From assembly GCA_902727895.1 (NCBI GenBank), contig CACVAP010000039.1:1-64000 (forward strand): a stretch of 64,000 nucleotides of DNA, written 5' to 3'. The notes beneath the pieces are model-generated. The model was not told the DNA's origin and did not search any database. It was given only the letters and a program-made list of their open reading frames with translations. Below are positions 46,740 to 55,169 of the stretch, piece after piece; positions within the stretch are counted from its first letter, which is position 1, and each line of letters starts with the position of its first letter. Both the position numbers and the translations under genes were made by a program. The DNA comes from an uncultured Sulfurovum sp. (GTDB lineage Bacteria > Campylobacterota > Campylobacteria > Campylobacterales > Sulfurovaceae).

Positions 46740-47282
46740 TTATTTTACTAACGCAGAGATTGCTTTAAAATTTGGACTTTTTGAATTGATTGTTAATTCA
46801 AACAATAAAGACTCATAAGTTGTGGGAATAACACCAGCTTGAATGAGTCTTTCAATTGCCATGGTTGTACTATACTGTACTCTTGAACTAACACAATCTG
46901 TCACAAGTACAGGTTGAAAACCTTCTTCTAATAAGTCTAAACAAGTTTGTAAAACACAAACATGTGCTTCAATTCCAGCAACTATAACAAATTTTTTATT
47001 TGCTTTTTTAATAGCTTCTAATGTAGGTTCATTTGCACAACAGGAAAATGTTGTTTTTTCAAAATGTGGATCAGAGTCCACCAGCTCTCTTAACGCAGGA
47101 ATAGTTTCTCCTATACCTTTCTTATATTGTTCATTTACAATAAAAGGTACTTCATGAATTCTTAAACCTTTAATCAGTGTCACAAGATTTCTTTCAAGTA
47201 CCTCTTTATTAAGCATATGAGGAAATAATCTCTCTTGCACATCCACTAAACAAAACAGTGTATCTTCAACTTTTATTTTCAT
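46740..47282 (-). CDS. Isochorismatase-like cysteine hydrolase
   Basis: A 180-aa member of the isochorismatase/nicotinamidase fold, closest in layout to YcaC-type hydrolases. The catalytic triad is visible: aspartate in LVDVQERLF (about 12), lysine in EQYKKG (about 53) and cysteine in GIEAHVCVLQT (about 110) after the cis-peptide region. EETIPALR-like and STTMAIERLIQAGV segments complete the fold. Substrate is unknown. It is transcribed alone and separated from hemN by 149 bp. Confidence 0.85.
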   Translation of the reverse strand: MKIKVEDTLFCLVDVQERLFPHMLNKEVLERNLVTLIKGLRIHEVPFIVNEQYKKGIGETIPALRELVDSDPHFEKTTFSCCANEPTLEAIKKANKKFVIVAGIEAHVCVLQTCLDLLEEGFQPVLVTDCVSSRVQYSTTMAIERLIQAGVIPTTYESLLFELTINSKSPNFKAISALVK

Positions 47283-47411
47283 TTAAATTCCTTATTTATA
47301 TGCTTTATCATACTGTATAATTAATTAAGATTTATAAAAAATGATATTTAAAAGATATATTACTTAAAAGTGAATAGTTACTAAAGAATAAAAAAGGAAG
47401 AAGTAGTCAAG

Positions 47412-47432
47412 AAGAGACTAAAATAGTCTCTT
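47412..47432 (-). terminator. Terminator hairpin of hemN
   Basis: AAGAGACTA-TTT-TAGTCTCTT on the minus strand, a 9-bp stem whose first base is the last base of the hemN stop codon. A short CTTGAC sequence follows instead of a clear T-run. Confidence 0.55.
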
Positions 47433-48808
47433 TAAATCGTCATAGAAAAAATTCGGCTTTCTGGATTACTCCCTACTAAACGTAAATCGAATGCCATACA
47501 AACATTACGTACAAACATACGACTTGACTCTTTTACGACTAATTTATCTTCATAAACTTCAATCAGTCCATCATCTTTCATTTCATTTAAACGTTCTAAA
47601 ATTTCATCTATATTATTTAATTTCATAGAATCATCTGCCCATGAAGTTTCAAGGTTACACATAAGATTTAAGATATGTTGTCTAACTACTAAATCTTCTT
47701 CTGTCAATAAATGACCTCTAAAAATAGGTAGTTTTCCTTCATTAACTCTTGCAACATAATCTTCAACACGTTTTTCATTTTGAGCAAAGGCATACCAAGA
47801 ATCAGAAATAGAAGACATTCCCAGACCAATCATTAGTTTAGTTTTTCCAGCTGTGTAACCCATAAAGTTTCTGTGGAGTTTTTTCTCTACCATTGCTTTA
47901 TGCATTTTATCGGTAGGTAAAGCAAAGTGATCCATACCTATCTCTTCATACCCAGCTTCAAAAAAGAGTTTTTTTCCAAGTTCATACAGTTCACGTTTGT
48001 ATTCATCTTTAGGTAAGTCATTTTCATCAAATCCTCGTTGCCCTACTCCTTTGATCCAAGGTACATGTGCGTAAGAATAGTAAGCAATTCTGTCAGGTCT
48101 TAGTTTGATGGTATTGGCAATGGTTGTTTTTATATTTTCTTTATTTTGATGAGGCAAACCAAAAATAATATCATGAGAAATAGACTCATATCCTATCTCT
48201 TTAGAAAGTCCATGAATACGTGAAACTGTTTCATAGGTTTGAATACGATTAATCGCCTGTTGAACCGTTGGGTCATAATCTTGAATTCCAAAAGAGGTAC
48301 GGGTAAACCCTAAGTCAAAGAGTGTTTGTAACTGCTCTTTCGTTGTGTCATTAGGGTGGGCTTCAAAAGAAAAGTCAAACACTTCATGACGTGTTGCTTC
48401 TTTAAAAATACCATCAATCATTCTTCTTAAGTTATTAGCAGAGAAAAAAGTAGGTGTTCCCCCACCTAAGTGAATTTCTCTTATGGATGGTTTGTCATCT
48501 AGTAAATCAACATAGAGTTTCCACTCTTTTAAAACCGTATCAATGTATTCATCTTCCACTGAATGTCTTTTTGTAATATGTTTATGACAAGCACAAAAAG
48601 TACAAAGATTTTCACAATAGGGTAAATGTATATAAAGGCTTATTCCTTCTTCGGTATTACTTTCATTAAAAGAATGTTTAATAGAAGCTGTCCAATTCTC
48701 TTTTGAAATCCCCTCTGTATCCCAAAATGGTACTGTTGGATATGAAGTATATCGTGGTCCAGGTATATTATATTTTTGAATCAAAGATGAGTTATTCAAA
48801 TGCTTCAT
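47432..48808 (-). CDS. hemN: Oxygen-independent coproporphyrinogen III oxidase
   Basis: Radical-SAM enzyme that decarboxylates coproporphyrinogen III to protoporphyrinogen IX without oxygen. The 458-aa length is that of true HemN rather than the shorter HemW. The cluster motif is YCENLCTFCACHK (CxxxCxxC, about residues 62-70). SYPTVPFW at the start, EIHLGGGTPTFF (about 112), SFEAHPND and YYSYAHVPWIKG-like substrate segments agree with HemN. AAGGAAAAT precedes the ATG. An FNR-like palindrome 54-67 bp upstream of the start codon suggests anaerobic control. Confidence 0.93.
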   Translation of the reverse strand: MKHLNNSSLIQKYNIPGPRYTSYPTVPFWDTEGISKENWTASIKHSFNESNTEEGISLYIHLPYCENLCTFCACHKHITKRHSVEDEYIDTVLKEWKLYVDLLDDKPSIREIHLGGGTPTFFSANNLRRMIDGIFKEATRHEVFDFSFEAHPNDTTKEQLQTLFDLGFTRTSFGIQDYDPTVQQAINRIQTYETVSRIHGLSKEIGYESISHDIIFGLPHQNKENIKTTIANTIKLRPDRIAYYSYAHVPWIKGVGQRGFDENDLPKDEYKRELYELGKKLFFEAGYEEIGMDHFALPTDKMHKAMVEKKLHRNFMGYTAGKTKLMIGLGMSSISDSWYAFAQNEKRVEDYVARVNEGKLPIFRGHLLTEEDLVVRQHILNLMCNLETSWADDSMKLNNIDEILERLNEMKDDGLIEVYEDKLVVKESSRMFVRNVCMAFDLRLVGSNPESRIFSMTI

Positions 48809-48861
48809 TATTTTCCTTAGTTATAATTATTATAATATTAGCCAAAAAGTATTTAATTTTA

Positions 48862-48875
48862 ATGACTTGGGTCAA
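48862..48875 (-). promoter_or_regulatory. FNR-like binding site upstream of hemN
   Basis: ATGAC-TTGG-GTCAA on the plus strand (on the minus strand TTGAC-CCAA-GTCAT), matching the FNR/Crp-type consensus TTGAT-N4-ATCAA in spacing and in most half-site bases. It lies about 60 bp upstream of the hemN start codon, a place suited to activation. The regulator encoded at 49028-49669 is the likely partner. Confidence 0.55.
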
Positions 48876-49027
48876 CTTTTCTTCTTTTACTTTAGTATAT
48901 AATACTTCCATGAAAGATATGAGGTCATAACCATTCACCTTAAAGATTTGTTTCATTCATTATTTAAGTACCTCTCTGTAAATCGTTGTTGTTTTTCAAT
49001 AACTTAAATAATATTACTCATGTCTTT

Positions 49028-49669
49028 CTAAATTTCTAACAACGTCTTCAACTTATCATTATCTAAAAGTAAATTTTTCTTATCTATTATTTCTAATTTT
49101 CTTAATTTACCTAAGATTCTAGAAAGTGTTTCTGGTGCCATATTTAAAAAGTTAGCTATGTCTTTGTTTTTAGCACTTTGAAAATAAAGAGGATTTTCTT
49201 CAATAAAAGAACATACCTTTGTCATTGCATCATAAATCATATTACGATTTATTACTAATTCTAATTGTTTTATCTTTACAGTCATAGATTTCATAAGCTG
49301 AAAAGAAAAGCGTGCATTAGATTTTATAAGGTTAGAGAACTTATCTCTATCTATAAGTAAAACTTCAACCTCGTCACGTGTAGCTATGGCTGTGGCAGGA
49401 AAGTTAATACCTTCTAAAGAGGGCATTTCTGCAATGAACGCTGGTTCTCTAAAATAATGCATAACTATTTCATGCCCTTTTAGATCTGTTTTAAAAACTT
49501 TTAAATGTCCTTTTAACAATAAATAAAAATATTTTGGCTCTTCACCCTCATAAAACAAAATGTTATCATTTGAAAGTTTCTTTAATGTACTAATCTCAGC
49601 AAAACGTTCTATCTCAACATCATCAAATACTTTAAATAAGTCTAATTCTCGGAGTTTCTCTGTAATCAT
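49028..49669 (-). CDS. Crp/Fnr-family transcription regulator
   Basis: A 213-aa regulator with an N-terminal cyclic-nucleotide-binding fold (about 10-125: ILFYEGEEPKYFYLLLKGHLKVFK), a dimer helix and a C-terminal winged helix. The recognition helix APETLSRILGKL (about 175) keeps the E--SR residues that read TTGAT half-sites. There is no cysteine cluster (only one Cys, near residue 152), so it is not an Fe-S FNR; DNR/NNR-like nitric-oxide or redox sensing is possible. It lies between hemN and ccoNOQP with FNR-like sites nearby. Confidence 0.88.
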   Translation of the reverse strand: MITEKLRELDLFKVFDDVEIERFAEISTLKKLSNDNILFYEGEEPKYFYLLLKGHLKVFKTDLKGHEIVMHYFREPAFIAEMPSLEGINFPATAIATRDEVEVLLIDRDKFSNLIKSNARFSFQLMKSMTVKIKQLELVINRNMIYDAMTKVCSFIEENPLYFQSAKNKDIANFLNMAPETLSRILGKLRKLEIIDKKNLLLDNDKLKTLLEI

Positions 49670-50169
49670 GGCAGAATTATAACGAACTATATATTCATAT
49701 ATGTCAAAGAATTAGCCTCACATTTAGATTAGAACTTAAATAAGTAAATTATACTGCCTTGATTTAGGTCAATTTTTTACTAAAAACATAAGGTTATAAT
49801 CATTCTAAAACTCATTTTTAAAAAAATAAATTATCATAACTAATTATAATAATAATATATTACTCATAAATAAAATATACTTGAAAACTTACTTAAATTC
49901 AACTAAATAAGTAATATTTATATTTATACTAAAAACTTTTAAATCCCTAAATATAGTTAATTAGGAGTAATATTATCTGATTTAAATGTGAAAAATACAC
50001 TTTTTGTCCGTATAAATTAATTAGTCTATAAAAATAAAAACTTTTGATGGAGTATTAAGTATTTTATAAAAATAATCTATTATACTTATAACTGTAGGCT
50101 ATATTATTATGATTATAACTTTTTCTTAATCATAGTATTACAGCTAGATTTTTCTTAAGGAGGTAATGT
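49670..50169. other. 500-bp AT-rich intergenic region between the Crp/Fnr gene and ccoN
   Basis: No ORF of note. It contains one FNR-like palindrome (49759-49772), several A/T-rich -10-like sequences between 50030 and 50100, an ATGATTA/TAATCAT inverted repeat (50109-50115 and 50127-50133) and the AAGGAGG ribosome site of ccoN at 50157-50163. The ccoN promoter is probably in the last 150 bp, but I cannot fix it. A small RNA in this long gap cannot be excluded. Confidence 0.5.
49759..49772. promoter_or_regulatory. FNR-like binding site between the Crp/Fnr gene and ccoN
   Basis: TTGAT-TTAG-GTCAA, nine of ten half-site bases of TTGAT-N4-ATCAA. It is about 90 bp upstream of the regulator start codon and about 400 bp upstream of ccoN, so autoregulation of the regulator is the simpler reading, with long-range control of ccoN less likely. 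Confidence 0.65.
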
Positions 50170-51636
50170 ATGCAATCAAATGCAGCATTAGAATATGACT
50201 ACACTGTCGCGAAACTGTTTACCTATGTAACAATTTTGTTTGGCTTTTTAGGTATGTTGGTGGGGACAATTCTCGCACTACAATTAGCATTCCCTGAATT
50301 AAACTACCTTATTGGTGAATATGGTACATTTTCAAGGCTTAGACCTATTCATACCAATACGGTAATTTTTGGGTTTACGGTATCTGGAGTATTTGCTACT
50401 TGGTATTACTTTGCACAAAGAGTGCTAAAAGTATCTATGGCAGAATCAAGATTTTTAATGATTATGGGTAAAGTTCACTTTTGGGTTTACTTTATAGGAG
50501 CATTAATAGCAACAATCACACTTGTTTTTGGTATATCTGCTGGTAAAGAGTATGCTCAATACGAATGGTGGGTTGATATTGTAATCGTAATCATTTGGAT
50601 TATGTGGGGTGTTAACATTTTTGGAATGATTGGTATCAGAAGAGAAAAAGCGCTTTACGTTTCTATCTGGTATTACTTAGCATGTTTCCTTGGTATTGCT
50701 ATGCTTTACCTTTTCAACAACATGTCAATTCCAACTTATTTTGCAACTGAAGGTTTAGGTTCTATTCACCATTCAGTATCAATGTATTCGGGTACAAATG
50801 ATGCACTTGTTCAGTGGTGGTATGGTCATAATGCTGTTGCATTTGGATTTACAGTACCAATTGTTGGTATGATTTATTACTTCCTTCCAAAAGAATCTGG
50901 TCAGGCTATTTATTCTTATAAATTGTCATTACTTTCTTTCTGGGGACTAATGTTTGTTTACCTTTGGGCTGGTTCTCACCACCTTTTATGGTCAACTGTT
51001 CCAGATTGGATGCAGACTATGGGTTCAGCTTTCTCTATTGTTCTTATTTTACCATCATGGGGTTCAGCGATTAACATGCTTCTTACAATGAAGGGTGAGT
51101 GGAATCAATTGGCAGAAAATCCATTAATTAAATTTATGGTTATTGCGTCAACATTCTATATGTTATCAACTATTGAAGGTCCTATTCAAGCGATCAAATC
51201 AGTTAATGCAATTGCGCACTTTACTGACTGGATTCCGGGACACGTTCACGATGGTGTACTTGGTTGGGTTGTGTTCATGATTATGGCATCACTTTTCCAC
51301 ATGACTCCACGTATGTTTAAAAGAGAAATTTACTCTAAAAAATTAATGGGTATTCAATTCTGGATGCAAACTACAGCCGTAGTACTTTACTTCACATCTA
51401 TGTGGATTGCAGGTATTACACAAGGTATGATGTGGAGAGCTGTTGATGAATATGGTAACTTAGTGTACAGCTTTATTGATACTGTAACTGTACTTCACCC
51501 ATATTACGTAATTAGAGGTGTTTCAGGTGTGTTATATACAGCAGGATTTATTCTGTTTGCATTCAACATCTACAAAACTATAACTGCTGGTCGAAAACTT
51601 ACTGAAGAACCACAGTTTAGAACACCTATGGCATAA
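50170..51636 (+). CDS. ccoN: cbb3-type cytochrome oxidase subunit I
   Basis: Catalytic subunit of the high-affinity C-type haem-copper oxidase. The 488-aa protein has about 12 TM helices. Metal ligands appear in RPIHTNTVIFGF (low-spin haem His), WWYGHNAVAFGF (CuB His), GSHHLLWSTVPDW (two CuB His) and the IPGHVHDGVLGW segment (haem His pair and tyrosine neighbourhood). AAGGAGG precedes the ATG. It leads the ccoNOQP operon. Confidence 0.96.
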   Translation: MQSNAALEYDYTVAKLFTYVTILFGFLGMLVGTILALQLAFPELNYLIGEYGTFSRLRPIHTNTVIFGFTVSGVFATWYYFAQRVLKVSMAESRFLMIMGKVHFWVYFIGALIATITLVFGISAGKEYAQYEWWVDIVIVIIWIMWGVNIFGMIGIRREKALYVSIWYYLACFLGIAMLYLFNNMSIPTYFATEGLGSIHHSVSMYSGTNDALVQWWYGHNAVAFGFTVPIVGMIYYFLPKESGQAIYSYKLSLLSFWGLMFVYLWAGSHHLLWSTVPDWMQTMGSAFSIVLILPSWGSAINMLLTMKGEWNQLAENPLIKFMVIASTFYMLSTIEGPIQAIKSVNAIAHFTDWIPGHVHDGVLGWVVFMIMASLFHMTPRMFKREIYSKKLMGIQFWMQTTAVVLYFTSMWIAGITQGMMWRAVDEYGNLVYSFIDTVTVLHPYYVIRGVSGVLYTAGFILFAFNIYKTITAGRKLTEEPQFRTPMA

Positions 51637-51649
51637 GGAGGTAGAAGTT

Positions 51650-52318
51650 ATGTTTTTTCATTGGTTAGAAAAGAATCCATTTTATTTTGCTTTGATGATA
51701 TCTGTTGTTATCTCATTTGCAGGATTACTTGAAATTGTTCCAAACTTTGCACAGGCTGCTCGTCCATTATCGACAGAGAAGCCTAAGACTGTATTGGAAT
51801 TAGCAGGGAAAAATCTTTATGTGAAAGACAACTGTATTGCTTGTCACTCACAAATGATTCGTCCATTTAAATCTGAAACAGACCGTTATGGTAAATACTC
51901 ACTTTCTGGTGAGTATGCTTACGATAGACCTTTCCTTTGGGGTTCTAAAAGAACAGGTCCAGACTTACACCGTGTAGGTAACTACCGTACAACTGACTGG
52001 CATGAAAATCACATGCGAGATCCAAAAGCGATGGTTCCTGGTTCAATTATGCCAGCCTACAAACATATGTTTACAAATGTAGCTGACATAGAATCTGCTT
52101 ATGCAGAAGCCGTAACCGTTAAAAATGCATTCTTTACTCCTTATGGTCCTGAATTTAAAAGAACCAGAGCAGCATGGGAAGCTCATCGTCCAAAGGTTAT
52201 AGCTGATGCTAAAAAAATTGCTGATGATATGAAAGACGAAGATGTTAAAAAAGCAGTAGCGAATGGTGAAGTACCAGAAATCGTTGCAATGATTGCTTAT
52301 CTTAACAGCTTAAAATAA
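51650..52318 (+). CDS. ccoO: cbb3-type cytochrome oxidase subunit II (mono-haem cytochrome c)
   Basis: Membrane-anchored mono-haem c subunit that passes electrons to CcoN. The 222-aa chain has an N-terminal anchor (about 12-30), a haem motif CIACHSQMIRPF (about 63) and the Met ligand region PGSIMPAYKHMF (about 140). The length fits CcoO. GGAGGTAGAAGTT precedes the ATG, 13 bp after ccoN. Confidence 0.95.
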   Translation: MFFHWLEKNPFYFALMISVVISFAGLLEIVPNFAQAARPLSTEKPKTVLELAGKNLYVKDNCIACHSQMIRPFKSETDRYGKYSLSGEYAYDRPFLWGSKRTGPDLHRVGNYRTTDWHENHMRDPKAMVPGSIMPAYKHMFTNVADIESAYAEAVTVKNAFFTPYGPEFKRTRAAWEAHRPKVIADAKKIADDMKDEDVKKAVANGEVPEIVAMIAYLNSLK

Positions 52319-52328
52319 GGAGAAAGAA

Positions 52329-52550
52329 ATGGACATTCAGAATATACAAGGTTATGGGATGTTCTTCTTGACCATTTTTTTAACAGTGATTTTGTATTGG
52401 TATATTCTATACCTTTACAGATCAGAAAAAAAAGGTGAGCGAGATTTTGAAAAGTATGGAAGGATTGCACTCGATGATAATATCGACAGTCCTCTAGTAG
52501 AAGATAAGATCGCTTCCGAAAGAGACAATACAAAGGAGCAAAATAAATGA
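52329..52550 (+). CDS. ccoQ: cbb3-type cytochrome oxidase subunit CcoQ
   Basis: A 73-aa single-helix subunit that stabilises the complex. The helix (about 10-31, GMFFLTIFLTVILYWYILYLY) is followed by YRSEKKGERDFEKYGRIALDD, the usual CcoQ tail (cited as KKGERDFEKYGRIALDD). It lies between ccoO and ccoP and its stop overlaps the ccoP ATG by 4 bp. Confidence 0.88.
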   Translation: MDIQNIQGYGMFFLTIFLTVILYWYILYLYRSEKKGERDFEKYGRIALDDNIDSPLVEDKIASERDNTKEQNK

Positions 52551-53434
52551 ATGCATTAACAATAAAAGCATTAGGATTTGCTGCAATACTTATCATTGCA
52601 ACAATTTATGTTGTAATGAGTATGGACATTGACTTAACAGACAGAGTTAATGCCATTACTATGGGTGGGGCAATAGCAATTGCTGTAATTACAGCTGGGG
52701 TTTCAGTTAAGTACATTAACCAAATGAAAACAGACACAGCGACTGGTGATCTTATGGATGACAACTGGGATGGAATTGGTGAAAGAACCAATGAATTACC
52801 ATCTGGTTGGGCATATACATTCTTAGCTGTATTCTTTTGGTCAATGTGGTATGGACTTATTGGGTATCCAGTAGATCAGTACAGTCAAATTGGTGAATAT
52901 AATGAAGAAGTTTTAGAACATAAAGCTACTTATGAGAAAAAATATGAAAATGCAAGTCCAGAAGTATTAACAAGTATGGGTAAATCACTTTACTTTGTAC
53001 AGTGTGCGCCATGTCATGGTAATACAGGTGATGGACTTTCAGGTAAAGCACAAGACTTAACTAAAAGAATGTCTAAAGCACAAATTTTAGATGTTATTAA
53101 AAATGGTTCAAACCAATTAAAGTATCCAATGGGTATGATGCCTCCAGGTATGGCTTCAGGTCAAGATGCTGAAGACATTGCAACCTATATTGCTGGTGGA
53201 TTAAAAGGTGAAGCTCCTGCATCATATGCAGCATGTACATCATGTCACGGTGCTGACTCAAAAGGTAACGCTGGAATGTCTCCTGACCTTACAGGTTATG
53301 ATAACACGCTTGTTAGTCACACTTTACAAAATGGTAAAAAAGGTATAATTGGTGCAATGCCTTCATTTAAAACTATGATTACACCTATTCAAGAAAAAGC
53401 ATTGGCTGCTTACATTCAGTCAATAGCACAATAA
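52547..53434 (+). CDS. ccoP: cbb3-type cytochrome oxidase subunit III (di-haem cytochrome c)
   Basis: Di-haem electron-entry subunit. The 295-aa protein has two N-terminal helices (about 5-25 and 33-52), a helix near 88-105 in the WAYTFLAVFFWSMWYGLIGYP segment (cited as TFLAVFFWSMWYGL) and two haem sites, CAPCHGNTGDG (about 155) and CTSCHGADSKG (about 230). Met ligands lie in GMMPPGM and GAMPSF. An extra N-terminal hydrophobic stretch compared with minimal CcoP is typical for this phylum. Confidence 0.95.
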   Translation: MNALTIKALGFAAILIIATIYVVMSMDIDLTDRVNAITMGGAIAIAVITAGVSVKYINQMKTDTATGDLMDDNWDGIGERTNELPSGWAYTFLAVFFWSMWYGLIGYPVDQYSQIGEYNEEVLEHKATYEKKYENASPEVLTSMGKSLYFVQCAPCHGNTGDGLSGKAQDLTKRMSKAQILDVIKNGSNQLKYPMGMMPPGMASGQDAEDIATYIAGGLKGEAPASYAACTSCHGADSKGNAGMSPDLTGYDNTLVSHTLQNGKKGIIGAMPSFKTMITPIQEKALAAYIQSIAQ

Positions 53435-53444
53435 GGAGTCTAAT

Positions 53445-53690
53445 ATGGCAGAAAATACAAAAAGAAGCATTTGGAGTATTCATGGTCTTCCAGGAATGCT
53501 TATTGCTGTAGTCCTGTTGATTGGTGTATTAATTTTCCTTCAACTGGCTGTTGTGGTAACTTATCGTTATGGAGCAGTCGCTCCTTATGATGAAGCACCA
53601 ATTAGAGATATAAATAATGTTAAAATGATTGCTGATTTAGAACAACAGAATCAATTTGCTTTTCAAACTCCAAAGTCTGAAAAAGAATAA
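53445..53690 (+). CDS. DUF4006-family membrane protein
   Basis: An 81-aa protein with one helix (about 17-38, GMLIAVVLLIGVLIFLQLAVV) and a C-terminal polar tail. The start NTKRSIWSIHGLPGML is the signature of DUF4006, a family seen right after ccoP in Campylobacterota. It is preceded by GGAGTCTAAT. A part in cbb3 assembly or stability is inferred from its constant position. Confidence 0.8.
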   Translation: MAENTKRSIWSIHGLPGMLIAVVLLIGVLIFLQLAVVVTYRYGAVAPYDEAPIRDINNVKMIADLEQQNQFAFQTPKSEKE

Positions 53691-53700
53691 AGGATAAACT

Positions 53701-53802
53701 ATGATTAAATACATGGACAAAATCTTAATCGCTTGTATGGTAGGGTCAGCTATTGTAGCTGTTTACCTATCAATGTCACAACACCTTCTTTACGTTGGTT
53801 AA
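53701..53802 (+). CDS. 33-aa single-helix protein of the cco operon
   Basis: ATG at 53701 with AAAGGATAAACT just upstream opens a 33-codon frame, MIKYMDKILIACMVGSAIVA and then VYLSMSQHLLYVG. It is one membrane helix with short ends. It lies 10 bp after the DUF4006 gene and its stop is followed within 1 bp by the next ATG, filling an otherwise empty slot in the operon. Position, ribosome site and hydrophobicity argue for a real small subunit or assembly peptide; no family is recognised. Confidence 0.6.
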   Translation: MIKYMDKILIACMVGSAIVAVYLSMSQHLLYVG

Positions 53803-53803
53803 T

Positions 53804-54430
53804 ATGCTAGGCATATTTAAATCTAGAAAAGCGATACTTCTCGCTTTTCTTCTTCCCCTTCTTCTAAATGCCTCTTCTTTTGTACTCAAAGATGACACTT
53901 TAAAACCTGAAGCCATTGAACTCATAGATAAAATGGGAAATGAATTATTGACTAAAACAATGATTAACGCTTATGTTGTAACAACAAATGAAGCATTTCC
54001 TGTTGGATTTAATTTGGTTCAACACTCAGAAATATATCATCCAAAAATGACAGCACCTTATGTTCTCTATATCTTTGCACCCAATGCACTTATTACAGAA
54101 AAAAGTGAATCTACAGGACGTGTAGGCATTATCCCTTCAGCAGAAGAGGTAACTGAACTTTATGACTATTCTGATGTACGAGATGCTGGATTAAATGTTA
54201 TTACTGTAAAAGATAAAAACACTAAAGAAGACAAAGAGAACATTGGCGTGGTTCAAGCTTATTCTGAACTTGCAGATAACATAGCAGATGCTAAAAATGT
54301 TGAAATGGAAACGACCATCCCAAATGACACCAGAATGATTATTTCTGTTCTACGTGTTATTCTTGTTATTGGTCTTATCTTAGTTACATGGATTTATGTA
54401 GTACGTCCAATTTTCATGAGGAAAAAATAA
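53804..54430 (+). CDS. Membrane-anchored periplasmic protein of the cco operon, unknown function
   Basis: A 208-aa protein with a signal peptide (residues 8-25, AILLAFLLPLLLNASS) and a C-terminal TM helix (about 180-203, VLRVILVIGLILVTWIYVV). The periplasmic part (IDKMGNELLTKTMINAYVVT, YHPKMTAPYVLYIFAPN) recalls TPM-type domains but lacks a firm motif. ATG 53804 is preferred over an in-frame TTG at 53795, which overlaps the 33-aa gene. Its stop overlaps the fixH ATG (TAATG). Probably a cbb3 accessory factor by position. Confidence 0.65.
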   Translation: MLGIFKSRKAILLAFLLPLLLNASSFVLKDDTLKPEAIELIDKMGNELLTKTMINAYVVTTNEAFPVGFNLVQHSEIYHPKMTAPYVLYIFAPNALITEKSESTGRVGIIPSAEEVTELYDYSDVRDAGLNVITVKDKNTKEDKENIGVVQAYSELADNIADAKNVEMETTIPNDTRMIISVLRVILVIGLILVTWIYVVRPIFMRKK

Positions 54431-54984
54431 TGACGAAAAAAAATCAAAATCGGTTTTGGTTCTTGTTTGTAATGGGAATTCTTGGTTTTGGAATTTCTAT
54501 GGTTATATGGACAGTTAAACAAGCTGTTTCAATACCTGTGCATGAGTCTAACAACTACATGTTAAAGTACCAAATGGCTGACATGAATATCAATGAGATC
54601 ATGGAGTTAGACGCAAAATTCAAAGCTAAGTACAGCATAAAAATTGAAGGTACTGAACTTCTAACCTTAGAAGATGATGCACAAAATACCAATGCAAAAC
54701 GCGCTCAAACTACGCCTATCAAATTAACTTCTGGTTCAAATAGTTTTACTTACTCAATTATGCAAGAACAAACAAATGTGGAAAATGCAAAAGTAACTTT
54801 TCTATTAACTCGACCACATAGTAGATATGATGATCATTTAGAAGAAAATATTAAATATCAAGATAATCACTACAAAACAACAGCTGTAGAACTTAATAAA
54901 AAAGGTCGATACACTTTACAATTAAAAGTCGAAATTGATGGACTAATTGGGTACATTGAAACACCAGCATATCTAATTAAATAG
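54430..54984 (+). CDS. FixH-like cbb3 oxidase accessory protein
   Basis: FixH/CcoH proteins aid cbb3 assembly together with the CcoI copper pump. The 184-aa protein has an N-terminal TM (about 8-30, FWFLFVMGILGFGISMVIWTV), a short juxtamembrane HESNNYMLKYQMADMNINEI segment (cited as HESNNYMLKYQMADMN) and a periplasmic Ig-like domain with FLLTRPHSRYDD and GRYTLQLKVEIDG, typical of FixH. ATG 54430 is chosen because GAGGAAAAAATA precedes it; a longer frame from 54388 overlaps the upstream gene and has no site. Confidence 0.8.
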   Translation: MTKKNQNRFWFLFVMGILGFGISMVIWTVKQAVSIPVHESNNYMLKYQMADMNINEIMELDAKFKAKYSIKIEGTELLTLEDDAQNTNAKRAQTTPIKLTSGSNSFTYSIMQEQTNVENAKVTFLLTRPHSRYDDHLEENIKYQDNHYKTTAVELNKKGRYTLQLKVEIDGLIGYIETPAYLIK

Positions 54985-55032
54985 GACTAATTTACTCCTA
55001 TTTGACACAGTTATATTTATTAATATAACTGT
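54979..55032 (+). terminator. Tandem hairpins after the cco operon
   Basis: AAATAGGA (54979-54986) pairs with TCCTATTT (54996-55003) around the fixH stop. ACAGTTATAT (55007-55016) pairs with ATATAACTGT (55023-55032) just after it. Two consecutive stems, both followed by T/A-rich sequence, probably end the cco transcript before the SQR promoter. Confidence 0.6.
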
Positions 55033-55133
55033 ATTTAATCAATAAAAGTTACTATTTTCCTCCTTATTACAAAAAACTTCCCATAATTATAAGATTTTCT
55101 TACAAATTAACGTTATCTTTACTCTTATAAAAC

Positions 55134-55139
55134 TATAAT
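55134..55139 (+). promoter_or_regulatory. Predicted -10 box of the SQR-like gene
   Basis: TATAAT at 31 bp before the ATG, in an A/T-rich region following the cco terminators, with AAGGATAGCTT as ribosome site. A second TATAAT lies 9 bp further downstream, so the exact start is uncertain. Confidence 0.5.
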
Positions 55140-55169
55140 TTATAATAATATTAATTAAAAGGATAGCTT

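Noticed and set aside
50109-50133. ATGATTA/TAATCAT repeat as an FNR site for ccoN
   Set aside because: The half-sites are 11 bp apart instead of 4 and lack the TTGAY core, so it is left as an unassigned inverted repeat.
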